In this document: in pieces, positions 16,980-22,980 of the stretch
How positions within the stretch are numbered: position 1 is the first letter of the stretch
Layout: each line of letters opens with the position of its first letter
Assembly (NCBI GenBank): GCA_002375985.1
Contig: DFNH01000021.1
Coordinates: 5,542 to 28,521, forward strand
Length of the DNA: 22,980 bases
Direction of reading: 5' to 3'
Origin: Firmicutes bacterium UBA3572
Lineage (GTDB): Bacteria > Bacillota > Desulfotomaculia > Desulfotomaculales > Desulforudaceae
Position numbers and translations under genes: made by a program
Notes under the pieces: model-generated
Seen by the model: only the letters and a program-made list of their open reading frames with translations
What the model was told of the DNA's origin: nothing
Database searches by the model: none

Positions 16980-17012
16980 TACCGGCCGTTCAACAGCCGG
17001 TACCGGCCGTTC
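16980..17012. repeat. Two 12-bp direct repeats with 21-bp period
   Basis: TACCGGCCGTTC occurs exactly at 16980-16991 and 17001-17012, so the copies lie two helical turns apart on the same DNA face. The perfect palindrome GCCGGTACCGGC (16996-17007) overlaps the second copy. It lies 24 nt after the dinB stop and upstream of the DUF294 unit. Operator for the DUF294 promoter is a reasonable guess. Apart from this and the small frame, nothing was recognised in the 318 bp 16718-17035. Confidence 0.4.
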
Positions 17013-17035
17013 GCCGAGGTTTGTTCCTTAACTTA

Positions 17036-18196
17036 TCACCCATCTTCGTTCTTGGGCCGCAAAAGCCGCCCGATCCGGACCACGTCCTCGCCGTACTTAT
17101 CCTTCAAAGCGTCCAGCGCTTTGGTCACCCTGGCTTCTTTAATCGCCTTTTCATCGGGGAAAAGGGCCGGCTGATCCACGTCCGTGAGTTTCCCGCAGGT
17201 GAGCCCGAGCAGGCGGACCGGCGGAACGCAGTGCCGGCGCAGGAGTTCCTCGGCCGCCCGGTATATTACGCTGGTCAGATCGGTGGGCTCGCGCAGAGTC
17301 TTTGACCGCGTAACCAGGCGGAAATCGGGATACTTCACTTTCAGGGTAACGCTCCCGCATTTCAGACCGTGCTTGCGCAGGCGCCGCCCCACTTTTTCGG
17401 CGAGCTCCCGCAGGATGCAGTGCAACTCATCGAAAGAATAGACATCGGTCGCGAAGGTCACTTCCTTGCCGATGGACTTGGCCGCGCGAGCAGGCTCAAC
17501 CGGACGGTCGTCGATCCCCCGCGCCAGTTGGTACAGCACCAGGCCGTACTTGCCAAACTGTTGCTCGAGCGTCGGCAGTGAAAAACGCCGCAAATCACCG
17601 ATGGTTTGTACACCCATTTTGTAAAGCCTTTCCGCGGTGCGCGCCCCGGTACCCCAGAGCTTGCTTACCGGCAACGGGCTGATAAACTCCACGGCCCGGT
17701 CCGCGGGAATCACCGTGAAACCGCACGGCTTCCGGTGGCCCGAGGCTAACTTGGCCAGGAACTTGTTCGGCCCGATGCCCACCGAAACCGTCAGCCCGAG
17801 CTCTTCCCGGATGCGCCGCTGGATCTCCCGCCCGATGACCTCCGCCGGACCGAAAAGCCCTTCCGAACCCCTAACGTCCAAAAAAGCCTCGTCCAGAGAA
17901 AGCGGTTCCACGAGCGGCGTGTAGTGCCGAAAAATACGCATGATCTGCCGGGACACCTTTTCGTACTTGGCGTGGTTCACCGGAAGCAGCACCAATTCGG
18001 GGCAAAGCTGTAGGGCTTTGAAAGTGGGCATGGCCGACCGGACCCCGTAGCGGCGGGCCTCGTAAGACGCGGCGCTGATCACTCCCCGCTGCCGGACGCT
18101 GCCGCCGACGGCCACGGGCTTGCCGCGCAGGGCCGGATTGTCGCGCTGCTCGACAGAGGCGTAAAAAGCGTCCATGTCGCAATGAATGATGGACAT
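17036..18196 (-). CDS. dinB: DNA polymerase IV (Y-family translesion polymerase)
   Basis: 386 residues from ATG 18196; an upstream TTG at 18208 adds only four residues. The catalytic acids are D7 (CDMDAFYASVEQ), D102 and E103 (SLDEAFLD). YEARRYGVRSAMP is the usual fingers block and LWGTGARTAERLYKMGVQTIGDL the helix-hairpin-helix (thumb). The sequence QPALF at 342-346 fits a beta-clamp binding motif. It copies past damaged bases at low fidelity. It starts 1 nt after the stop of the lipid-kinase gene, so the two are translationally coupled. No LexA-type box was recognised upstream of the pair. Confidence 0.95.
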   Translation of the reverse strand: MSIIHCDMDAFYASVEQRDNPALRGKPVAVGGSVRQRGVISAASYEARRYGVRSAMPTFKALQLCPELVLLPVNHAKYEKVSRQIMRIFRHYTPLVEPLSLDEAFLDVRGSEGLFGPAEVIGREIQRRIREELGLTVSVGIGPNKFLAKLASGHRKPCGFTVIPADRAVEFISPLPVSKLWGTGARTAERLYKMGVQTIGDLRRFSLPTLEQQFGKYGLVLYQLARGIDDRPVEPARAAKSIGKEVTFATDVYSFDELHCILRELAEKVGRRLRKHGLKCGSVTLKVKYPDFRLVTRSKTLREPTDLTSVIYRAAEELLRRHCVPPVRLLGLTCGKLTDVDQPALFPDEKAIKEARVTKALDALKDKYGEDVVRIGRLLRPKNEDG

Positions 18197-18197
18197 C

Positions 18198-19151
18198 TCA
18201 ATCACCAACCGGAAGCAGCAGCCGCAAGCGGCGGGGGTGTACGGTGACCGCCAGGGGCAGGTCTGGACCGCGTTCCCCGTCCATGGTGGTGGCCAGAAGG
18301 CGGTCGGCAGCCAATTCGAGACGGTCGGCCTGAAAATACACCACGGCGGGGTCTTCCACCTGCTTTCCCGCCAGGACCAGGCGCACCAGGGACCACATTT
18401 TCAGCCAGGGGACGGCCCGGAAACCGACGACGTCAAACAGGCCGTCGCAACAGGAAGCCCGGGGCGCAATCCGCTTAAAACCGCCGCCCGCGACGCCGTT
18501 TTGAACCAGCACCAGGAGCAGCTTCTCCCGGCGCTCCCCCTCCGGGGTCGCGATGGTCAGTTCAAACGGGCGGTAGGAGTTGAGGTTGGAAACGGCGTGC
18601 AGGATGTAGGCAAGCCGCCCAAGGGTGTTCTTGTAGCGCGGGTGCACCTCGTAGGCAACGTTGGTCAAAAGCCCGAAACCAAGCAGGTTGATGAAGTAGC
18701 GGTCGCCAGCCTCCCCGACATCAAAGTACACAAAACGTCCTGCGGTCAACGCGTTAAGGATGTTGTCCAAAAGTTTTTCCAGGGGCTGGTGGGCCCAAAT
18801 GTTCAGGTTGGCCGCGTAATCATTGGACGTGCCCCAGGGCAACACCGCCAGGGGCAGGTCAACACCGCGGCTGAGCAGAGCATTTGCCACCCAGTGTATC
18901 GTGCCGTCGCCCCCGGCCGCGATCACCGCCCGGTATTTGTTGGCGTCGAACGCCGGCAGCACCGGCGGGATAACCGTACCCGCAGCGCCATCCCAATGGG
19001 CCCGCGGCAGCGCGTGGGGTTCTACCGCCCAGCCCCGGCGGGCAAACCAGTTCACCACGGCACGCACCTGCCCGGCCCTTCGCCCCAAAAGCCCGCTCCG
19101 CCCGGAAATACGGTTGTAAACCAAAAAAAGAGTCCTGTTGTCTGCGGACAC
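18198..19151 (-). CDS. Diacylglycerol kinase family lipid kinase (YegS/BmrU type)
   Basis: 317 residues from GTG 19151, preceded by AGGGGG 5-6 nt upstream. The frame stays open to 19613, but that part is antisense to the HEPN gene and has no family similarity. Nucleotide-binding motif GGDGT is at 80-84, and PWGTSND (105-111) is the usual PxGTxND block. TMDGE near the C-terminus matches the TDGE block of the family. These enzymes phosphorylate diacylglycerol or related lipids, or act on sphingoid-like lipids; the substrate cannot be told. It is the first gene of a two-gene unit with dinB, an unusual pairing without an obvious functional link. Confidence 0.9.
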   Translation of the reverse strand: MSADNRTLFLVYNRISGRSGLLGRRAGQVRAVVNWFARRGWAVEPHALPRAHWDGAAGTVIPPVLPAFDANKYRAVIAAGGDGTIHWVANALLSRGVDLPLAVLPWGTSNDYAANLNIWAHQPLEKLLDNILNALTAGRFVYFDVGEAGDRYFINLLGFGLLTNVAYEVHPRYKNTLGRLAYILHAVSNLNSYRPFELTIATPEGERREKLLLVLVQNGVAGGGFKRIAPRASCCDGLFDVVGFRAVPWLKMWSLVRLVLAGKQVEDPAVVYFQADRLELAADRLLATTMDGERGPDLPLAVTVHPRRLRLLLPVGD

Positions 19152-19350
19152 CCTTACCCCCTGCTCCCTTTCACTCCTATACCAAATATACCAGAGGTAA
19201 GGAGCACTGCCATATACCACAATGTTTCTGTTTTTTGTGCTTTTCTCCTTCCACTGCTCAGATACCGGGTGAACTGCTATGCTATCTGGAAAGCAGCACG
19301 GACGCTGCGCCTGGTCGAGATGCGCCTGGGAACACCCGACGCGGACGGCA

Positions 19351-19372
19351 GACACCGGTCCAAACCGGTGTC
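19351..19372. repeat. Perfect 9-bp inverted repeat in the divergent intergenic region
   Basis: GACACCGGT and ACCGGTGTC flank a CCAA loop. No T-run follows on either strand, so it is not a normal terminator. It lies 19 nt upstream of the -35 of the HEPN/MNT promoter in the 326-bp stretch 19152-19477, which contains no other gene that I can see. Operator for the HEPN/MNT unit is possible. Confidence 0.45.
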
Positions 19373-19390
19373 CGGATCCCAAAACTGACT

Positions 19391-19420
19391 TTGTAGCATA
19401 AGGGTAAAACGCGGTATAAT
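19391..19420 (+). promoter_or_regulatory. Promoter of the HEPN/MNT pair
   Basis: TATAAT (19415-19420) is a perfect -10 and TTGTAG (19391-19396) a weak -35 at 18-bp spacing. It lies about 57 nt before GTG 19478, facing the HEPN gene. Confidence 0.55.
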
Positions 19421-19477
19421 ACCGGTAACCGCAAGCGCGGGTGCTCAAATTTTCGCTAACTAGGAGCGCTAGAACTG

Positions 19478-19867
19478 GTGGCCAACAGAGCGATGGATTG
19501 GCTGGCCCAGGGAGGGTACGACCTGCAACATGCCCGGAATTCCCTTTCAATGGGCGATTTTGAATGGGCTTGTTTCGCCGCCCACCAGGCGGCCGAAAAG
19601 GCGGTAAAAGCACTGGTGCAACACCGCGGCGGCGAAGGCTGGGAGTATTCGGTCACCCGGCTGCTGGTCGATCTCACCGCTCTCCTGGACATACCCGACA
19701 CCGTGTTGCTGGCCGCCAAACGCCTGGATAAGCATTACATTCCGGCGCGATACCCAAACGGTTTTGACCGCGGTGCACCGCGGGACTATTACACCGAAGG
19801 TGAGGCCAGGCAGGCGATCAACGATGCCGAAACCGTTTACCACTTTTGCCGTGACACGATTCGTTAA
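19478..19867 (+). CDS. HEPN-domain protein of a HEPN/MNT pair
   Basis: 129 residues. The all-helical HEPN fold is recognisable from CFAAHQAAEKAVKAL (32-46), KHYIPARYPN (85-94) and the C-terminal EGEARQAINDAETVYHFCR. The start is GTG 19478, with AGGAG 11 nt upstream. The partner nucleotidyltransferase gene starts inside its 3' end. Such pairs are often toxin-antitoxin modules in which HEPN is the RNase. The RX4-6H motif of the RNase-active group is not evident here: RLDKH has only three residues between Arg and His. It may therefore belong to the non-toxic, nucleotide-binding HEPN group instead. Confidence 0.85.
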   Translation: MANRAMDWLAQGGYDLQHARNSLSMGDFEWACFAAHQAAEKAVKALVQHRGGEGWEYSVTRLLVDLTALLDIPDTVLLAAKRLDKHYIPARYPNGFDRGAPRDYYTEGEARQAINDAETVYHFCRDTIR

Positions 19868-20186
19868 CCGGGATGCGGTACTATCCAGACTTAAAGACTG
19901 TGCCCGGCGGCTGGCGGAAGAAATTCCGGGCGCGGAGGTACGGCTTTTCGGCTCCTACGCCGTAGGTACGCCGACCCCCAAGAGCGACGCGGATATCGCC
20001 GTGGTCGTGCCCGACGATTGTTTAGTACCCCCCGACCGCGTGAAAGATCTGGTCGAAACCGTGTTCCTGGAGGTGCCGGTGCCCGTCGAGATCTTTGTAC
20101 TCACCCGCACCGCCCTCGCCGCGGGCCGGAAAACGGGGGTCTCCCTGGCCGGAACCGTGGCCCGCACCGGTATTTCTCTCCGCTAG
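19851..20186 (+). CDS. Minimal nucleotidyltransferase (MNT) partner of HEPN
   Basis: 111 residues from GTG 19851, overlapping the HEPN gene by 17 nt; ATG 19824 is an alternative that adds nine residues. Motif RLFGSYAVGTPTPKSDADIAV holds G34, S35 and the metal ligands D46 and D48 of the polymerase-beta fold. In characterised HEPN/MNT modules the MNT protein AMPylates or otherwise blocks the HEPN partner. The overlap points to coupled synthesis. No Shine-Dalgarno site is visible for the GTG, as expected for coupling. The catalytic triad's third acid could be D55 or E/D farther along; I cannot tell. Confidence 0.8.
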   Translation: MTRFVNRDAVLSRLKDCARRLAEEIPGAEVRLFGSYAVGTPTPKSDADIAVVVPDDCLVPPDRVKDLVETVFLEVPVPVEIFVLTRTALAAGRKTGVSLAGTVARTGISLR

Positions 20187-20249
20187 GTTCCGCCCCAGCA
20201 CACCCTTGCAGGAAATCAACCCCAACGCACATCCAAGCAACTCACCGCC

Positions 20250-20450
20250 ATGGTCGTGCGGCAGGCCAGATCCTTCGGCGCCACCCTGGCCGGCGTAACC
20301 ACTGCCGCCGCCCTGCGCCAGACCCCGTCTTACCGGGTCAGTCCGGACATGCCACGCCCGCCAGAAACCGGATCAATACTGGTTCTGGCCCTGGTCCACA
20401 ATCCGGCCCAGCCCGAACTGGACTGGTGGGGAGGTAAAGGGCGGCACGCC
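20250..20450 (+). pseudogene. N-terminal remnant of a QueG-like 4Fe-4S protein
   Basis: From ATG 20250 the frame reads ARSFGATLAGV, SILVLALVHNPAQPELDWW and GGKG, which match the N-terminal domain of COG1600-type 4Fe-4S proteins. No cysteine clusters follow. After about 20450 the frame runs antisense through the MarR gene and has no family similarity. The first 70 or so residues survive and the rest is gone. The frame is continuous with the stop of the MNT gene, without a clear start signal of its own. It belongs to a different subgroup from the intact 254-residue QueG-like gene at 9810. Confidence 0.6.
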
Positions 20451-20912
20451 GGGATGCCGGCAGCAGGTCCTGGCGGATCTGGCACCGGCCCGCATAGCCC
20501 GCGCAAGCAATGCCATGCTTTCGATCACCTCAGACCGCTTCTGCTCCGGGACGTGCCCAATTATGTCCTGGATAAACCCGGCCATCTGGGCGGTGATCTC
20601 CCGCTGCTTTTCCCGGCCCGCCGGCGTCAGTCTCAGGATCACGTAGCGCCGGTCCTCCTCGGACGGCCTGCGGACAACATAGCCGCCCCTGACCAGACCC
20701 TGAACGTGCCGGCTCACGGTGCTCTTGTCCAGCCCCAGGCCTCCCGCCAGTTCGTTCAGGGTCATCTCCGGTCGCCGGGCAAGCTCGTACAGAACGTGAC
20801 TCTGGGCCAGCGAGACCCCGCAGCATTGCGCCCCTTCTTTCTGCAAAAGCCCGAAGCGCCGGACCAGAAGCTGAAACATTTCGCGCACAAACTGGATTTC
20901 CCGCTGCGCCAC
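20373..20912 (-). CDS. MarR family transcriptional regulator with cysteine pairs and an extended C-terminus
   Basis: 179 residues from GTG 20912, which follows a perfect AAGGAGGT (20927-20920); the longer frame to 21146 has no support. The winged helix spans about 35-100: MTLNELAGGLGLDKSTVSRH (50-69) is the recognition region and RRPSEEDRRYVILRLT (81-96) the wing. Adjacent cysteine pairs at 30-31 and 150-151 suggest a thiol, metal or metalloid sensor. Residues 152-179 are Pro/Gly-rich and antisense to the QueG-like remnant, so the original stop near codon 151 was probably lost. Two inverted-repeat operators at its promoter point to autorepression. The target genes are not in view. Confidence 0.83.
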   Translation of the reverse strand: MAQREIQFVREMFQLLVRRFGLLQKEGAQCCGVSLAQSHVLYELARRPEMTLNELAGGLGLDKSTVSRHVQGLVRGGYVVRRPSEEDRRYVILRLTPAGREKQREITAQMAGFIQDIIGHVPEQKRSEVIESMALLARAMRAGARSARTCCRHPGVPPFTSPPVQFGLGRIVDQGQNQY

Positions 20913-20933
20913 TGACCATACCTCCTTGAACCG

Positions 20934-20977
20934 CTGCATATTGCAATTAACATAGCACCGATAGTTGCACATTGCAA
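20934..20977 (-). promoter_or_regulatory. MarR promoter with two operator sites
   Basis: -35 TTGCAA (20977-20972) and -10 TATGTT (20954-20949) are 17 bp apart. Inverted repeat TTGCA-3-TGCAA (20965-20977) covers the -35. A second copy with one mismatch (20934-20946) lies just past the -10. Their centres are 31 bp apart, about three helical turns. Short CGATAG/CTATCG arms (20959-20964, 20983-20988) flank the first site. This is the arrangement expected for an autorepressing dimeric MarR protein. Confidence 0.6.
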
Positions 20978-21088
20978 CCACTCTATCGTTCTTAAACCGA
21001 TAGCTGTTCCTCCCAGACAGCCAGAGCCGCCCGAGGCCGCCCCGATTATCCCCCGGCCAAGGAATAAAGAGAGGAAGTGGCCCAAATA

Positions 21089-21097
21089 TGGTATAAT
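21089..21097 (+). promoter_or_regulatory. Extended -10 promoter of the DUF2007 gene
   Basis: TGGTATAAT fits the extended -10 form TGnTATAAT. No good -35 is visible, as is usual for extended -10 promoters. It lies about 49 nt before the TTG start of the following gene. Confidence 0.5.
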
Positions 21098-21145
21098 CCG
21101 AAGGCAAGTGGGGCGTCAACTTTGGGAAAAGGAGATTGACGGTCA

Positions 21146-21649
21146 TTGTTTTGTCCCAAATGCAGGAGTGAGTACAGAAAATCGGTCGAAAAGTGTGTGG
21201 ACTGTGACCGCTACTTGGTTGAAGAGCTACCGCCTGAACCGCAGCCGGACTTCGCCAGGTTGGTGACCGTGTTCATTCCGGATAGCACCGCTTCTTTGCT
21301 AGTTGCCAAGTCGATACTGGAAGAAGCGGGGATAAAGTATTATGCTAAAAACGAAGGCGTGCAGGATTTGTTCGCCCTGGGGCGGTTCGGCACCGGGTTC
21401 AACCCGCTCACCGGGCCTCCGGCGCTCCAGGTGGCGTGCGACGATGCGGAAGAAGCCAAAAGCCTTTTGGAACCGCTAACGCTTCAGGACACCGAGCCAG
21501 CAGAAGAGCCCATAGAAACCAAGAAAGATGTCCGTTGGTTACGATGGATAGCCGTAATTGTTGCCCTGGTTTTTCTGGCGGGGTTTGCGAGGACGCACGT
21601 GTCCAACCTGATCCATCTCTTTGCCGGTCCTCACCCACTCCCCTTCTAG
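21146..21649 (+). CDS. Zinc-ribbon/DUF2007 protein with C-terminal membrane helix
   Basis: 167 residues from TTG 21146, with AAGGAG 12 nt upstream (21128-21133). The N-terminus has a CX2C-X10-CX2C zinc ribbon (C3, C6, C17, C20). Residues about 38-113 fit DUF2007 (VTVFIPDSTASLLVAKSILE, ALQVACDDAEEAKSLL), a small ferredoxin-like domain thought to bind a ligand or signal. An acidic linker leads to a single hydrophobic helix at about 133-150. This looks like a tail-anchored cytoplasmic sensor or adaptor. The exact role is unknown. Confidence 0.8.
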   Translation: MFCPKCRSEYRKSVEKCVDCDRYLVEELPPEPQPDFARLVTVFIPDSTASLLVAKSILEEAGIKYYAKNEGVQDLFALGRFGTGFNPLTGPPALQVACDDAEEAKSLLEPLTLQDTEPAEEPIETKKDVRWLRWIAVIVALVFLAGFARTHVSNLIHLFAGPHPLPF

Positions 21650-21703
21650 ATCCAGACGCTCAAAACATGGTCATCTATCACACACCAACCCCCCCGCAGG
21701 AAC

Positions 21704-22165
21704 CTAAGCATCTTTGCCAACTAACCGCCGTTGGAAGTAGATGAACACCGGGAGGGGGATTACTATCCAACCCAAACTCTTGATCAGCGCGTTCTTGGCT
21801 CGCTCAATCTGCTGTTCCTTGTGTGCCGCCACCATAGCCTGATACCGCTGTAACAGTTCTTCCTCGGAAAGCCGTACTTCCCTGGCGCCTTCTCTGTCAT
21901 ACAGTTGATCATACCTGAACTCCTCAAATTGCTGGTAATAAGGCGCGGGCGCGATAATGTCCGCGACCGCCATGAATACCCCCACACTTCCCCCAATGGT
22001 CATCATCAAGGTTGCGAACAACACCAGGTATATGTATACGTTCTTGATCATTTCCTGCCCTCCATTACCGGACTCCCCAGCCTTAATCCCCGCAACGACC
22101 AGGGCAATCAGAGCGATTATCACAGCCAGAAACAGCGGCCCAATGAACATCGATGTAATCATCAT
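21704..22165 (-). CDS. Membrane protein of three predicted helices, unknown family
   Basis: 153 residues from ATG 22165; a second ATG follows directly, and GGGGGTGA precedes both. Hydrophobic segments are near 7-26, 43-71 and 129-146. Between the second and third lies a charged stretch of about 55 residues (REGAREVRLSEEELLQRYQ) that is probably a cytosolic coiled coil. The YIYLVLFATLMMTIGGS block resembles DUF5671-like membrane proteins, but I cannot assign it firmly. The gene converges on the DUF2007 gene across a 54-bp gap without a recognisable terminator and lies downstream of the exonuclease gene on its own strand. Confidence 0.65.
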   Translation of the reverse strand: MMITSMFIGPLFLAVIIALIALVVAGIKAGESGNGGQEMIKNVYIYLVLFATLMMTIGGSVGVFMAVADIIAPAPYYQQFEEFRYDQLYDREGAREVRLSEEELLQRYQAMVAAHKEQQIERAKNALIKSLGWIVIPLPVFIYFQRRLVGKDA

Positions 22166-22228
22166 TCACCCCCCTTTCCCCGGCCAGCGCGGGAAATGCA
22201 GCTCCCTGGCCAGCCCGAGGCCATACCA

Positions 22229-22873
22229 TCAAAAGGGCCACCAAGAACCTCTTCGCCGCCGTTTCCCATCAACCGTGGCCGCCGCCTCTCGCACACCGCA
22301 TCTCCATTCAACACTTTCCGACCGAAGCGGTCTTTGCCTTAAGGACGCCAGGAGTTCCAGCAAGTAATCTTCGCTGTATGATAACAGCGCGAGAACCGCC
22401 CTGGCGTCTTCTCCGGCCCGGTGTTTTCCGGCCACCTCGATGCCGTGATCCCCGAGAAGACTCTGCAACGCACGAGAGCGGAAACCCCGTCCCTTCCAGT
22501 TGATCCCCCGCATCGTGCAACACCAGGGCTTCTCCCTCACGACCGGGAACAGGCGCTCCACAAAACTGCGGTCGAAAGCAGCGTTGTGGGCGATCAGCAA
22601 CTCTACCCTCTCAAACATGGCGGCAATGCGCGGGTGGTCCAGGCGTTTGCCCCGAACCAAGTCGTTGGTAATACCATGGACTCTGCACGCTCCCGGCGAA
22701 ATGGGCCGTGACGGCTCCCGGAGGCCGCAATACTCGTCCACCACCTCGATCACCCGACCCGTGTTCCAGTCAAAGGAGAACATCAACATACAGAACTCCA
22801 GGATTTCGTGCCTATCGGCCCCGAACCCGGTTGTCTCCACGTCAATAATCCCACCGATTCCGGAACTCACCAC
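22229..22873 (-). CDS. DEDDh 3'-5' exonuclease (DnaQ/RNase T family)
   Basis: 214 residues. All motifs are present: D11 and E13 in IDVETTGF, H96 and D101 in IAHNAAFD, and H151 and D156 in HRAGEDA. These residues bind two metal ions for stepwise removal of nucleotides from a 3' end. It is short and has no polymerase or helicase domain, so DNA repair, RNA trimming or nucleotide clean-up are all possible. The start is GTG 22873, preceded by AAAGGGG. The C-terminus (about 195-214) is basic, KRRRRGSWWPF. Unlike the remnant behind the DUF294 gene it is intact, so the cell keeps at least one such enzyme. Confidence 0.88.
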   Translation of the reverse strand: MVSSGIGGIIDVETTGFGADRHEILEFCMLMFSFDWNTGRVIEVVDEYCGLREPSRPISPGACRVHGITNDLVRGKRLDHPRIAAMFERVELLIAHNAAFDRSFVERLFPVVREKPWCCTMRGINWKGRGFRSRALQSLLGDHGIEVAGKHRAGEDARAVLALLSYSEDYLLELLASLRQRPLRSESVEWRCGVREAAATVDGKRRRRGSWWPF

Positions 22874-22980
22874 AATCCCCTTTCAAGCAACTAGGACTGT
22901 CAAGCGCCGGCCCATCCCGGCACAAGACCAATCAACGGTACGCTCACCATCCGGGGCCATAACTAGATTCTGCTGAAAAA

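Noticed and set aside
19152..19613. 154-residue N-terminal extension of the lipid kinase
   Set aside because: It is antisense to the HEPN gene and its promoter, has no family similarity, and GTG 19151 has a good ribosome site.
20451..20915. Continuation of the QueG-like plus frame as a real protein
   Set aside because: Beyond 20450 it is antisense to the well-supported MarR gene and has no cluster-binding cysteines.
20913..21146. N-terminal extension of MarR up to 21146
   Set aside because: It would run through the MarR promoter and operators, and GTG 20912 has a perfect AAGGAGGT.
22898..22903. Consensus TTGACA on the minus strand upstream of the exonuclease
   Set aside because: No acceptable -10 lies 15-19 bp downstream; the position there reads GGGGAT near the ribosome site.

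Overview
The window looks like a chromosomal segment of a GC-rich anaerobic Firmicute, most likely a Clostridia/Peptococcaceae-type organism related to Desulfotomaculum or Pelotomaculum. This rests on a surface protein with S-layer-homology (SLH) repeats, an ECF-type vitamin transporter, strong purine-rich Shine-Dalgarno sites with many GTG and TTG starts, and a solitary molybdopterin oxidoreductase. The placement is inferred from protein flavour only; there is no rRNA or tRNA gene in the window.

Left third (1-6987, all +): a probable corrinoid capture and uptake cluster. A large SLH-anchored protein (5' end outside the window) combines an alpha-alpha toroid region with a transcobalamin-like DUF4430 domain. 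A small membrane-anchored DUF4430 paralog follows. Next come EcfT, a fused double ATPase EcfA, and an S component with the GQGPWT signature, with start/stop overlaps within the transporter genes. The layout suggests wall capture, membrane relay and ECF import, with the ligand (cobalamin or another corrinoid) inferred.

Middle (6988-14274): mostly minus-strand single genes. These are a COG2509-type FAD-dependent dehydrogenase abutting the transporter tail to tail, a bacterial voltage-gated sodium channel with a TLESWAS filter, a short QueG-like double [4Fe-4S] protein (+), an M48 Ste24-type membrane protease, and a cytoplasmic molybdopterin oxidoreductase with its own terminator.

Right-middle (14434-19151, -): a cNMP/CBS/DUF294 nucleotidyltransferase protein with a damaged DnaQ-type exonuclease remnant behind it and a possible 27-residue membrane peptide in front. 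Then come dinB and a diacylglycerol-kinase-family lipid kinase that form a tight two-gene unit.

Right end (19391-22980): a HEPN/MNT pair with its own promoter (+), then a decayed locus where the N-terminal piece of a QueG-like gene runs head-on into a MarR gene that seems to have lost its original stop. The MarR promoter carries two matching inverted-repeat operators. A zinc-ribbon/DUF2007 membrane protein (+), a three-helix membrane protein (-) and a complete DEDDh exonuclease (-) finish the window. No CRISPR array, insertion sequence, rRNA, tRNA or riboswitch was recognised.
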